From assembly GCA_964030785.1 (NCBI GenBank), contig OZ034969.1, forward strand, positions 73,741,762-73,805,761: a stretch of 64,000 bases of DNA, given 5' to 3'. The notes beneath the pieces were generated by a model that saw nothing but the letters and a program-made list of their open reading frames with translations, was not told the origin of the DNA and ran no database searches. The stretch's first letter is position 1; each line of letters starts with the position of its first letter. This document shows positions 48,127 to 59,744 of this stretch, piece by piece. This DNA is from Siderastrea siderea (Eukaryota; Cnidaria; Anthozoa; Scleractinia; Rhizangiidae). The position numbers and the translations under genes were made by a program.

Positions 48127-51100
48127 CAGTGATTGATTGGTTGGTTGACTGATAATTGTTGACCAAGTGCAGTAAACCCTGGAACTGTAGGCAACTAGTA
48201 TGCTTGCAATCAAACTACGTGAATTCTCCCTGTGCATTTCACCTTGTCGTGAGTGAAGCTTGGTTCCTTAGAGGTTCGGCCAGATTGGTCGAGGGGGGAC
48301 AGGCCTGGCATAGGACTGCCCCTGGCCATCTGGGTTGGGGGATGGACATAAAGTTAGTCATACCTACTACCCTGAAAAAGCCCTCTCAATTACAGGGAAG
48401 ACAAGAGACCTTATTTGTCACATGGTAAAACTGCACCTAAGTGAGTTAGTAATCAAGTAACAATCATATCCCTTCAGCCAATTACGGTACACGTAATAAC
48501 ACGAGTGTTTTCTACCAAGGTTTATCAAGATGTCCAGTCCCAATTTGAACAACTCGGTTCTGCTAGGATGTACTCTCAGTTATGTGTCTGTCTTCTTGTT
48601 TGGTCTGGATGGCGCGTTTATCTCCAGCGGCTATGAGATAATATGTGTGGTAGGTGTCTTCTTTGGTTTACGCACTGTCGCATGTGATTGCAAGGTGGCT
48701 GTCCCTGCTATTTTTTAGATCGGCTGATTGACGTTCTCATCTCTTTTTTTTTTCTCAGAGCAGAGCTTGGACCCTATCGCTCGGTTTCAGTCTGGCGTAT
48801 GGTGCCATGTTTTCTAAAACCTGGCGAGTGCACCAGATATTTACAAACAGGAAGATAAAGCGAAAGGTAAAATTAGTTTTAAATTATTAGAGGCTAGAGT
48901 ATCTGGTACGTGAAATTATTTACATTTTTTGCAAACGAATTTGTAAATTTAATCGAATTACCAATAACCCTCATCCCCGGAGCCATCACAACTGTGTCAG
49001 GGACTACCTCCACAGAGACTAGCTCCGGTCAAAATACATCTACCTGATATTGTGAAAACAAGACCAATCAATATTTGAGCATTTAACACATATAATGCAT
49101 GAATTTTACACGAACTCACTCATTAGTTCAATAAGAGAAAGAAAGAATAAAGAGATTGGAGGAGAAAACATCAGGTGCCTGGTTTGTTTTCTTTTTATAA
49201 TGCAGACTTTGGACATTTTGTTTTTGAACGAGAAAAATGGTCCTTTCGAAGCACTCTTCCTAAATTGAAACGAGGGCTCACTCACCATACTCACTTTTCA
49301 CAGACCTTATTCTCCTCTTATTCGGATAAGATTTAGTGTGTTCTACGTTGTTCTTTTTCAGGTTATCAAGGATCGTCATTTGTTCGGTGTGGTCTGTCTC
49401 CTGGTGATGATTGACGTCATTTACCTGACTGTGTGGCAGGTTGTGGATCCAATGAGAAGGATTGTGCGAGAGTTTTCAGATGAGGTAAGACTAGAAGAAA
49501 TCCCCCATTCATACCCTGTCACAATTATATAACTCCCTGAATTTGTAATTGTACACCGTTATAAATTCACTTCACTTCCATCATATCAGGGAAAGGTCCT
49601 TCTTCAAGTGGGGAATGAAAGGTGTCGCGTGGATTCCCTTTTCTTTCACAGGAATTCTCTTTTCTCCGTCTGACTAACAAGGACATCTTCTTGGCTCATA
49701 AAATTACATAACTTAGTAAGTATGTAATATAAAAGTACTGAATGCAAATGAAAAGGGGAAAATTACAACTTAATTCTCGATACCAATGTTTCCCATTACA
49801 AATCATTAACATCATTCGCTCACTAGAATAAGAAGTACAGTAGCTGATCCAAACCTATGATGATCCTTTGATTAAACTGTTTCGTCCTACTTCATTTTGA
49901 AAGAACTGTTGAGTAGAATTGGAATTACAGACAGATTTTTTCGTTGTTTTCTTCCTAGTCTCTAGACTCTGAGTTGGACGTTATACTTGTGAAGCAACTA
50001 GAGCTGTGCGAGTCTGATAAGACATACCGCTGGTTGGGAATACTGTGTGGATACAAAGGACTGCTGTTGCTGTTTGGAGCATTTCTTGCTTGGGAAACAA
50101 GAAACGTTACAATACCTGCTCTGAATGACTCCAAGTAAGTGCTACTGAAAAAGCAAGGAAACTAATAAAAGCGTAGAGGAAAAGCTAGCGCACGACAACC
50201 CAGCTCCCGCCCGCCTCCCCTGCTCTCCACAAAGCGAGCTTGCAAACACCCCCACCCCCTTCCTCATCCTAAAGTGTGTTCAGTTTAATAAATACGGGCT
50301 ACGGCGTCGAATCGAACAAGTTAGCGTGTTTCCAAGGTACTTCCTGCAAACCAAACGGCCCACTGAACGCAGCTCGTCACAAGAGAACGGAAGGCCAAGT
50401 AGCAGTCGCCAATTGAATGCAGCCTCGAAAGAACCCTAGCACACGGCCAAACCAGATGACCTCAATTAAAATGGATGCTTTTCTGCACTGCACAAGTAAT
50501 CACAATACCATTCATATGATGACCAAACGGATATAATAACTGGAAGCACGATTCCAACTTGCATTGACTTGCACCTTCAGCTAGGGATTTGACATGATGA
50601 AAGTGGTACTATGATCAAAAAATCACTTTTATTTTTTCTTCGAATTTCGAAACTTTGTTTACTAAACACTCCCCAAACGAAATTTTAAGCCTTAATTTCG
50701 ACAAGAAGACTGTTTATTTAAACTGCAATTTTCCGATTTAATAGTCCGCCATTATTACACCAGAAAGGACAGAATGACATCATTCACACACGAGTTTGAG
50801 AATGCAGTGTGTGTGAAAGTGCCTTATTTAGTATGCAGCACGGGAGTTTTGAGCTTTCACACTCTCAAACTTGTGTTTTGCATAATTTGTAAGCCGCGTT
50901 CACACACTACATTCTACAGCTCTTGAGTGTATGACGTCATTGTATCCTTTCTGGTGTAATAATGGCTGACCATTAAAACGGAAAAGTGTAGTTTAAATTA
51001 ACGGTCTTCTTCTCAAAATTAAGGCTTATAATTTCGCTCGGGGAGTGTTTAACAAACATAGTTTCGAAATCCGAAGAAAAAATTAAAGTGATTTTTTGAT

Positions 51101-54100
51101 CATAGTACCACTTTAATGGTTGCTTTGTAGGTACATTGGGATGTCTGTGTACAACGTGTTTGTCCTGTGCATCATAGGGACCCCCATATCACTAGCCATG
51201 AGGGAGAAGCCAGACGCTTCCTTTGCAATCGTCTCTATTTGCATCAGCGTCTGCACCACAATCACTTTGTGCCTCGTGTTCATACCAAAGGTAATTATCC
51301 ATTTTTGTCGTTATTCTGTTCTTTTCTGACATTATTCCCTTCAGGATGATAGTAACATGTAAGTCGTTTCTAGTACTAGATTTTATTCTCAGCCTTTTAT
51401 TTTAGTTGCTCTGTATGTAAGAATGGATATTTTTTATACTTAATGTTTTTCTCCTAGTTTTCAACCCTATTCTGCCTGGGCTTTTTTTGAGTTTCTGAGC
51501 CTGAGTTTCTTTGTGCCCCCCCCCCCCCCCCCATAGATCTCGAAAAGTATTAAGGCTCTTGCGATGAAACTTGGCACGTTTGTAGCACGTCATTAGCTTA
51601 ACAGATTGGGCTTATGACGTGTCGTGACGTCACAATAACGTCACAAACCCACCATTTTGAATTTTAGGCCGCCATCTTGAATCCCAAACCTGCAGTCCTA
51701 CAGCTGACAATGACGTCACCAAAAATATATGATTTTGTTCTAAGAAACATACTTAGTCAAAACAAGCGCACAAAAGTAAAAAATTATCTTCTTCTAACAA
51801 ATGAAGGGGGAAACCCTGAAAAAAGACTGAAAAAGACAGAAAATAGCCAAAATACACTTCTGAGTAGACGGTTGTTATGGAAACGTCAATCATAGACATA
51901 TCATTGACACAGGAAAATTTTCTCTGATAAATTTTAGGAAAATCACGAGAATTGGTGATTATTCGTCTAGCTGTTCAAAGGTTATGATTCGTTAACGTCA
52001 GCGCGGGCACAATGACCCCCCCCCCCCCCCCCAGACAGAATAGGGTTAAGATGCTATTTTTGTAAGTGGTCTTATCCTTTAGTGACCATTGTAAATTTTG
52101 TAATGCAAGAGCCCCTCTGCCCTCCCATTGATCTCGTAAAACCAATAACCCAGGGAGGGAATTTGCCTTTTTAATGAACATTTTCAGGTGCTGGAGATGA
52201 AGCGGTTTCTGTTAGTTGGCGAACAGATTTGTCGAACTTTTACTACCAATAACTTGACAAACAGCACAATGCCTACAGTGGACATCGACAGAGAACGACA
52301 ACTTATGGATTTCAAGAGGAAATTGGCTGCCGTAAGAATTTATTTTCTTTTGTGCTATAATGCTTGGTATTCCTTATGAGCCGCCTCTTGATAACGTAAC
52401 TAGTACTGCTCGCAGTAATAAGCACATACCACGCCCACATCCTTACACCCGGCATGAATAGAATGGTAATGACGTGATCAGAAACCTACATGTATTTCCG
52501 AAATTCTGACTTGGCTGATTGTCTCAGAATCTACAATCACAGTTTAGGTCTGCAGAAAATTTGAGTTTAAGAAAGCCACAAGCCACTGGGGTCTAGGTCA
52601 GTTGGCCAATTTATATAGTCTTATGCTTTACTGGTTCGTTACATAATAAAGCAGTGCTAACATTGACGACTTTGTATGGACTAAGTAAATTGATATCTCT
52701 GTATCATATCAAAAGTCTGCGTTTAATAGCAGTACCTAGAATTTGATTAACACGCTTGCAAGACTAAAACGAAAAATTACACCCATTCCCTTTACAACTC
52801 TATAGAGCGTTTTCACTCACGTGACCAGCGGCTATGTAAATTTATTGGAACAAAAAGAAAGCGTTTACATAAGAAAAAACTTCAACTCCCTCAGGATTGG
52901 TTTGGTACACCAATATGGCCGCTGTTTGATTGTTTCTGGTACACCAATATGGCCGCCGTGACGTCATATGAAAACGCTTTATAGGTGTAAGGTATACACA
53001 GCATATACAGCTATTTCAATTAACGTTGTCGGCTTACGCGACATGACCGAAAGGTAGTGTGGGTAACTGTTAATCTTTTCTGGTTCGGCTGTAATTTCAC
53101 GGTTGACACGGCCATAGGATGGGTGAACTACCACAAACACTTGCCTAGGTAATTTCTTTTCTGTAGGGGTGAGCCATAGCTAAGTTTGGTAAATTTATTA
53201 AAAAATAACCCACATCAGGAGCCCATATCACCTTGCAGTCTTGTCGAGTAGGCTTTGTGACAAGGTCAACTGAAATAGCTGTATTCATCAATTAGTCGAG
53301 CATGTCACACTGACACAGTGATGACGCTCCACGTAGCCCTCTCGGACATGAGACAAACAGTCCAGCGTGTCTCTCGCAACCCTTGTCCGGTATTAAGGGT
53401 GAAATAATAAAGAAAATGACCTGCAGGGAGAAAATCACTTCGAGTTAGCGGGAGGGTTGGACTTATCAAGTGTTCGAGTTGTCGTGGGTAAAATTACGGT
53501 AAATGTACGGGGTAATCCAGGGAAAATTAATTTTGGTTCGAGTTAGCGTAAGACTTGAGTTACAGAGGGTCAACTGTACAACTACCAGTTGTCATAAAAA
53601 TTTAGTTACATTATCGGGGTGGTCGGATTAATGGGGTCTTTCAGATACGAAAATAGCTGCATAAGCTTTTCTTCGGGCCAAGCAAAGTGGTCTTGATGAC
53701 GAGATGATTCATTTGAAATGAATCAAATGAGGCGTCTTAGGTTAACCTCATTGTCTTGGGAAGACCGAGGGAAATCGAGCTATTTCTTTTTGCTGTCAAA
53801 CGAACTTCTGAATAAGACTCATAGGTACTCATCTTATGGCTTTATGTTGCATAAAATTACCATGATTCCCTCAGGGAACAGGGCACTGGCCACTATAACT
53901 TCTACTCATCACGTACAAGGCTCTAAACGATCTGGCACCTACATACGTTCGCGATCTTCTTACTCCTTACACTCCACCTCGTCAGCTACGTTCATCTTCA
54001 AAAGACCTTCTTTCAATTCCGCATTTCAATTTGAAAACATATGGCGCAAGATCTTTCTCCGTGGCAGCTCCTACACTCTGGAATACTCTGCCTTCTGACA

Positions 54101-54533
54101 TCAAGAACAGCTCCTCAGTGTCCCTTTTTAAACATAAACTTAAAACTTTCCTTTTTAAAAAAGCATTTTTATAATTTTTTAGCAACTTTTTTTATTAGTC
54201 TTAAGATTTTAAGCATTTTTTTTGTAACTTTTTAACTATTTTTATATTTATTTTTTTAATAGTGTTTTTAATATTTTTAACGTTACTTCTGTAAAGCGCT
54301 TTTGAACTTTTAGGATATTGGCGCTATATAAATATTTTATTATTATTATTATTATTAACTTCGGAAGGTGCTGTAGAACTGATTTGCTTCAATGCTATTT
54401 TTTCTTTCCAATGTAGAAGGACAACGAAATCCGAGAGTTGAGACTTCGTCTATCAAACGCAGCTGGCCGGAAACAGTCTCAGAACGACGAAATGAACAGC
54501 GCTGAAGATATCACCACTGTCAACACCAGCTAA
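42210..54533 (+). CDS. Metabotropic GABA-B-type receptor (class C GPCR)
   Basis: Seventeen exons: 42210-42443, 42833-42976, 43617-43787, 44061-44162, 45108-45173, 45456-45647, 46127-46354, 46672-46735, 47025-47108, 47724-47874, 48520-48649, 48759-48866, 49362-49484, 49959-50134, 51131-51290, 52188-52331, 54417-54533; 2394 nt, 797 aa. Signal peptide at residues 1-22 ([14 protein letters not shown]). Venus-flytrap domain at about 23-425 with [37 protein letters not shown] and [13 protein letters not shown]. No cysteine-rich domain, as in GABA-B. Seven membrane segments at about 440-715, including [19 protein letters not shown] (closest to GABBR2) and [18 protein letters not shown]. The tail has a short coiled coil, [20 protein letters not shown]. 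The start is the first ATG of an exon beginning after TTTTTGCAG, so upstream untranslated exons are likely. Pocket residues differ from GABBR1. GABA may not be its ligand. Confidence 0.92.
43085..43310. repeat. Degenerate dispersed SINE-like repeat
   Basis: Intron copy related to 16080-16300: CCCCCTGGCTGGGATAGTAG, CCTGGGTAGAGAGAGACAAT, then a tRNA-like ACTCGAACCAGGAACCC. Confidence 0.5.
44519..44573. repeat. (GAT)n microsatellite
   Basis: About 16 GAT units in a receptor intron. Confidence 0.95.
47220..47302 (-). repeat. tRNA-derived SINE head, decayed
   Basis: On the minus strand GCTCATTGGTTAAAGCGTCC resembles an A box region and GGATCAATTCC a B box, spaced as in a tRNA. The acceptor ends do not pair well. 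Lies in a receptor intron. Confidence 0.5.
48082..48140. repeat. (GATT)n microsatellite
   Basis: About eleven GATT units with a few interruptions, in a receptor intron. Confidence 0.9.
50604..51117. mobile_element. 0.5 kb MITE with long inverted ends
   Basis: GTGGTACTATGATCAAAAAA at the left is mirrored by TTTTTTGATCATAGTACCAC at the right. The arms stay alignable for over 150 bp, through TTCGAAACTTTGTTTACTAA and AACACTCCCC. Sits in a receptor intron, ending just before exon 15 (51131). Confidence 0.88.
51461..52052. mobile_element. 0.59 kb MITE with C/G-run ends
   Basis: AACCCTATTCTGCCTGGG and the inverted CAGACAGAATAGGGTT bound the element. Long C runs lie at 51517-51534 and 52016-52033. 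The overlapping frame 51677-51895 shows no motif. Receptor intron. Confidence 0.75.
52801..52984. mobile_element. 184 bp MITE
   Basis: TATAGAGCGTTTTCACTCACG at the left pairs with CATATGAAAACGCTTTATA at the right. Contains GTACACCAATATGGCCGC twice (about 52910 and 52940). Receptor intron. Confidence 0.75.
53885..54358 (+). mobile_element. CR1/L2-like LINE 3' end
   Basis: A plus frame reads [20 protein letters not shown], then [20 protein letters not shown] and [14 protein letters not shown] before a stop at about 54175. This is the conserved C-terminus of CR1/L2-type ORF2. The 3' end GCGCTATATAAATATTTTA runs into (ATT)n at 54336-54357, the usual tail of this group. 5'-truncated copy between receptor exons 16 and 17. 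Confidence 0.85.
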
Positions 54534-54865
54534 ATGGCTGCTAGGAACTGAAAACGAGCATGACGCCTGCCAGTCCCAGACCCTTTGGGACAACACCTTT
54601 GGTGCCAAAGTGCACGCCGTGTACGATGGGAACAAAGGAACATAGAGGTAGCCATTGAGAGGGACTGAAGAAGCTTCCAAGAAACAAGAAGTATTAAAAG
54701 TATACTTAAAACTGAACGAAGAGACTATAAAACTTGAGTGAATTAGACTCTTCCGCTTCCAAAATGAACTCATTCGTGTTTAGTGAGCTTGTGGAAAAAA
54801 GATTTATCGTCGCCATTCAAGTGAAAGCAATCGAGAAGTTCTGTTATCTTTTCGGTGTTTTACAG

Positions 54866-54871
54866 AATAAA
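54866..54871 (+). terminator. Probable poly(A) signal of the receptor gene
   Basis: First AATAAA after the receptor stop, 333 bp downstream. Transcript end expected 10-30 bp later. Confidence 0.6.
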
Positions 54872-55256
54872 AATTAAGGCTTTTTTCCAGTTTCGAAATA
54901 CGAAAGATTAAATACTAAAGTAACTCAGCTACAAAAATTTAACCATTTGTGTAAGAATAAACTATAACGAGTCAAATCCTTTCGAAAATTAAACTGGATA
55001 GCAATCGAACACGCCAATAGAAAGTACGCATTCATTACCGCTCATTAATTATGGTTAGACTCAGAGAACACGTGAAGACCTCTCACCAACTCAAAACTCC
55101 TTTATTTCAAAATCATTTATTTATACTTACATTAAATCTTTTAAAAACTCTGTTTGACGTCAATTTAATTTTTATCGCTCTGTAAACGTGCTAGTGCAAC
55201 ACATTTACCGCCAATAAAGACTTCAGCCGCTTTCTAAAACCAGTCTTACTTATAAA

Positions 55257-55262
55257 TTTATT
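55257..55262 (-). terminator. Candidate poly(A) signal of the Hes gene
   Basis: TTTATT on the plus strand, i.e. AATAAA on the minus strand, about 35 bp after the Hes stop. Other AATAAA copies lie at about 55101-55122, giving a longer 3' UTR. Either choice leaves the two genes convergent with a few hundred bp between. Confidence 0.45.
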
Positions 55263-55296
55263 CTTAAAAAATTACAAAGCGTTTGTGCAAAATTAG

Positions 55297-58049
55297 TCAC
55301 CAAGGTCTCCACAAAGGGTCTGTCAGGTGTAAACCCGAGGACGAATCACTTGGGACCAAAGGGCGGTGCATTCCAGGAATGCTGGTGGAGTCGGTACTTA
55401 AAACAGGAACATAATGAATTGGAATGGACTCTGAAGAAGGGAGCACCCGATGGCCCTGAACCACGTATGGGGAAATAGTAGTGCGGGCTGACGAAAGGCG
55501 GGATTCTAGAGCGTCCCTAGGGAAAAGGCGTCTCGATTCCTTGACTGTGGCATCCCTCGAGGTCTCAAAGTTGAATGATGATGGTATCCGCGATGAAGAC
55601 TGCAGTGAAACATCGTCGACCTCTCGTGGTGAGCTAGGAATGCCAGTTAGATGAGATAGTATTTGTGTTTTTATATCGGGGTCCAAGCACCCGTCTCCAA
55701 GAACACTCTTGGACACTTCAGCCACGCATGCGCTGTAGCCCGCGCGGTACTTAAGCAGCACGTGGGGGTCGGTAGAATACATCACTGCAAGAGAAACAGA
55801 ACAAAGAAGAGAAAGTTAATGCCTTTATTGAGTGGTCACACTTACGAATTTTATCCAAGGACTTATAAGGTGGACACCACAGGAAAGTACTGGCCCCAGT
55901 TGTTCAAAACGTGGATAGCGCTATCCACTGGATAAATCTCTATCCAGGGGATAACCCAATTGGTCTCGGAGAAAGTTAAAATGATTTTGTACACCATAAG
56001 GAACAGTAGCACTGCATAGTATTCCTCCATAGCCTTCATTTGAATGAATTAACCATCCTAGAAACATCCGACTTGAACTCACAAATAGCGAAAACACATT
56101 TTTAACCGTTCAGATCGCTTAAGTTCTTTCATGAGGAGAAAAACGTCCAAGAACTTAAAATATTTAAAAACAATTAATAGGAAGTGCCTACTTATATCGT
56201 TAAAAAAATATTATTTTCTTTTCACCTCAGTGACTAACTTAGTCAAATCCACTCTACTTCAAATACTATTAAGATCACAGCATGAATATAGCAAAGGTTT
56301 TGTTTAAGCATGCGGTGAAAATTATCTAAACAAAACTGAAGCAGTAAAGAGGCAAACTACAAATTGAATGAAACCAACTAAAACAAATGAGTTTTCAGAG
56401 AAACCAAAGAAAAACTGAAGATAAAATCTGTGAATCAAAGAACTCCATCAGCAACGGAACGGAGAACAATTTTAAGACAAAGCTAATTTGCGCATCACAT
56501 AAGCCACAGACCCTAAATATAACTCTCCATTGTTCCCTGTAACTAGTGTTTCTGGGGTGCTTTTTGTATTCCTTTAAACACCCAACTTCCCGGAGGCGGT
56601 CCTACGGCCACCCTAAAGTTATACACGTAATTAAGCGATAAGACCCTTTTTCACCAGGTTCAATTATTAATAGTCGGTTCATTAAGGAATTAAAAAGCGC
56701 TTCCAGATGTTCCACGCAGCACCTGTCGCAACCAGTGATCCGCGCTAAACTAAATACCCTCCTCACGGTTTAGTAATTTGAATACATAAAAAACATGGCC
56801 CCGCACTGATTAGTTACTTATTAACTTTTCATTATAAAGCTGTCAACAGCCATTTCTTACCCGTTCGCTGTTGATGTCTTAGGGTCCGGAGATGTCGCAC
56901 AGTCATCTCTAAAATGTCCGCCTTTTCAAGCTTTGTGTACCGTGAACTCTTGTAAATGGGACAACAAAAAGAACCATTAACCCGACCCTTGTTAGAGCCA
57001 AACACGCAGTCACGCATAAAATTGTGTTAACTCGCTTTTTTTTTTCAGTCTGTGGATGAAACCCTTAAGCGTGACCATTCAAATAAAACCTCTTGAATAG
57101 CATTTTCTTGAGGTGGTGGTCGTTAATTTTGTATTTTGTGAGGTGCTTATATCACGGGCATAAAATTGTGAGTTAGGGCATGTATAAATGGGTGCGAATC
57201 GAGAATTCATTTAAACCGATTACTTCAACCGCGAAATGCCATTAAGATAAGTGACCGGATTAATCAAATTTCATTAAGTTGCAATGAGCATGTCATGGTC
57301 TTTTTCATTAGGACAGATGTCAAGGATATTGAATGAAGTTCAAACAGCAATTGTTTACAGAAACCCACTGCAAGGCTATAGGATGTTAACACAGTCACGA
57401 TATCTTGCGATACAGTAGTGGAAATAAGCGAGGGGTTTATATAATGGGAACCTTTCTTTACAATTCATAGCAAAAATAGCATCCAAAAATGTAACATACA
57501 ATTGCTCGTTCAACCTTAAAAATAGAGCAAGCAACTTTAGCATTTCACGTCAACTTGTAAGCAGAGCAAAAACAAAAGATAAGCTTCAACAAAACACGAC
57601 ATGAACTGAACACTTGTACCGCTATTATTTGCTGGGAATCAATTTGCTGACGCAGCATACTTACATCTCTATTTTGCGCTTCAAGAACAAGTCTCTTCAG
57701 TTCTTCAAGACTGCGGTTGATTCGTTCACGCCTTCTTTTCTCCATAATTGGCTTAGACCACTGTAAAAAAAGAGAAAAATTAATGTTCATAACATCCACC
57801 TATAAAAACAGAGTTTTAATCTCCTTAACTCAGCTGAGCAGTCTACAGCAAACTTGCACGAAAAAACTCAGATGCCCCTAACCTACTAGCATAGTTTACA
57901 ACCACATAGAATTACAAGGAAACATATCTTTTGCCTGAGGAAAAACTGCGCAAATATGTTTAAAGTTGGATGCAAAAGAATAATCAAGATTTTACCTTTC
58001 GAGTGTCCGAATCATTTTCTTTTTCCAACTTTGCAGATTCCTGAACCAT
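55297..58049 (-). CDS. Hes-type bHLH-Orange transcriptional repressor
   Basis: Nuclear repressor of the hairy/Enhancer-of-split family, usually a Notch target. Four exons in transcript order: 58049-57996, 57760-57665, 56948-56861, 55784-55297; 726 nt, 241 aa. The basic region WSKPIMEKRRRERINRSL (residues 19-36) has the proline diagnostic of Hes proteins. Helix 1 ends LVLEAQNRD; loop and helix 2 are SSRYTKLEKADILEMTVRHL, completed by exon 3. The Orange domain starts at YRAGYSACVAEVSKSVL (about 92-108). The protein ends exactly in WRPW, the Groucho/TLE-binding tetrapeptide. Intron positions inside the bHLH fit the family. Hey is excluded by proline for glycine in the basic region and WRPW for YRPW. 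The number of Hes paralogs in cnidarians prevents naming an ortholog. Confidence 0.95.
55890..55955. repeat. Solo end of a widespread MITE
   Basis: CCCCAGTTGTTCAAAACGTG then GGATAGCGCTATCCAC and TATCCAGGGGATAA, a small palindromic block in Hes intron 3. I recall this string as very common in cnidarian genomes; no partner end was found here. Confidence 0.5.
57040..57105. repeat. Single monomer of the GTGTGACC satellite
   Basis: CTGTGGATGAAACCCTTAAG, then GTGACCATTCAAATAAAA, right after a T run in Hes intron 2. It belongs to the tandem family at 59745-60290. Confidence 0.65.
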
Positions 58050-58129
58050 AATTATTTTAGTCGTTTTCTTTCGTTTCTGGCAGTTGAATATTTTCAGAAC
58101 AATACTGCGAGCAATCCTTCCCCTTCCGA

Positions 58130-58220
58130 CACAAGTGAGAAATGAACGTGAGTTTGGGTGAATATGGCGATTTTATTTACTTTCTAGCCGTGGGAAAACC
58201 TCTGGCTTCGAGTTCCCAAC
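58130..58220 (-). promoter_or_regulatory. Hes promoter: Su(H) paired-site candidate, TATA-like box, N-box
   Basis: CGTGGGAA at 58189-58196 is a perfect Su(H)/RBPJ consensus (YGTGRGAA). Facing it at 58213-58220 is TTCCCAAC, whose complement GTTGGGAA keeps six of eight consensus bases. The gap is exactly 16 bp, the head-to-head spacing of Notch-response paired sites. On the transcribed strand AAATAAAA (58171-58178) follows 10 bp downstream as a TATA-like box. CACAAG at 58130-58135 is an N-box, the Hes self-binding site. The block lies 81-171 bp upstream of the Hes ATG (58049). Sites are seen; function is inferred. Confidence 0.6.
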
Positions 58221-59740
58221 CCCGGCTTATTATCATCGTATTTTGTTTAAAAAGAGCCTGCATTTTTGTCAGATGAATGGTATTTTGGCGTTCACTGGCA
58301 GCTGAGATCGATAGCGTGAGAACGAAGCCATGTGATTGGTTGATTCCTATCAAAGACAAAACGTTCCCAGCACGCGCTATGCAAATACGCAGAGAACAGT
58401 AGAAGCGCGCATTCACGTCTCCTCGCGCAAAAAAACGGCACTCTCGTGCGATAAAAGCTGTATTCCATAACAATTAGATCACATAAAAGCCATTTAGCGC
58501 CCGAGACTCTAAGTCTGCCGGACAAATTAGCGATTCTCACAGTGCGACGCATAATTTTAATTTAAACTCTGCCACTATACTTTTTCTTCAGTTTATTTTG
58601 CCGCGAGGGTCAGTCGGAAGGGCTTAAACCCGGGCCGTGAGAACGACCTGAGCTAATTGGCTGTGAAAAATAAACAATCGACTTTTGGAATGATCTACTA
58701 GAGCGGAGGGTCGTGATACATTATGATGTCTCAACGGGGCCATTGTGGACTGCATAATGCACAATGTAAATAAAACATTACAAGGCCATATTCTGAAGCA
58801 CGTGTTTGCTATTGTATAAAAAGTGTGTTTTGTTCCATCGTATTGTTCCACCCACCCGCTCAAGACAAAAGTCTTTGCAAACACACTACGTTTGCAAAAC
58901 AATGCGAAATGAAGTTTCCCACGCACGGAAAACCAAGGCACTCAACGCAAATTTTTCTTCCTTATGTTTTGTTTTTTGCTCGTCAAAACCGACAGATTTT
59001 GAAAGCTCCACAATTGCGAAGGCCTCGAATCATACATGCAAATACGGGCGTGTGTGACTGACGAACGAGTTTGCTGTTTTTGTAATGAAAAGGAACAAAA
59101 TCAAGAAATTCAAACATAATCTACCTTTTCTTTTCAACAAGAAAATATTTAAAAAAATAGATGTCGTGTAAGGAGAGTTTTTACTTTTCTATAAACAACA
59201 AATTGGGAAGGTTCAAACATGCCACTGACGCGCCCTCGCTTTACAACCGAAAAAAAGCTGTACCACAAAACAAAGTTTTCGTACTTTACATGCAACTGGT
59301 TGTCCAATACGACAAATGAACAAAATAAAAACAGGAATCAAAAATGCCCTCCAGGGAAATACAAAGTTACTTCTTGGACAATGGAGCGATCGTTTGTTAC
59401 TCGTATCTAAAACAGGCTCCGGTCAGAAATTTTTGTACTTCATGAACGAATGCATAACGTTACAATGTGTTGTACGGCACAAGAGAACAATTTGCTATTA
59501 CTCCAAGCAAGATAGCTGTTGATCATGTTTTTCTTTCTCAGGTTATTCGAAATACAGTAACCTGTCTGTTCAAATTTGGGGCAAACGGCAGCACACGAAA
59601 ATTCTTCGGTATAGCGTTTCTATCAGTGCGTACATTTTAGAATCAGATTAAAAAGAGTAAGAATCTTTCATCTATTTTTTTCTTAAGTAATAATCATAAT
59701 CTTTGCAAGTCATAACCACGTTGCACATCAAATCAAGAAA
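58221..59740. other. Upstream of Hes, no gene recognised
   Basis: Short frames only, none with a motif. Probably regulatory and spacer sequence. Confidence 0.4.
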
Positions 59741-59744
59741 AGTG

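Noticed and set aside
53718..54098. 126-codon frame in the last receptor intron
   Set aside because: It is an off-frame reading of the LINE 3' end, whose real frame gives the conserved CR1/L2 C-terminus.
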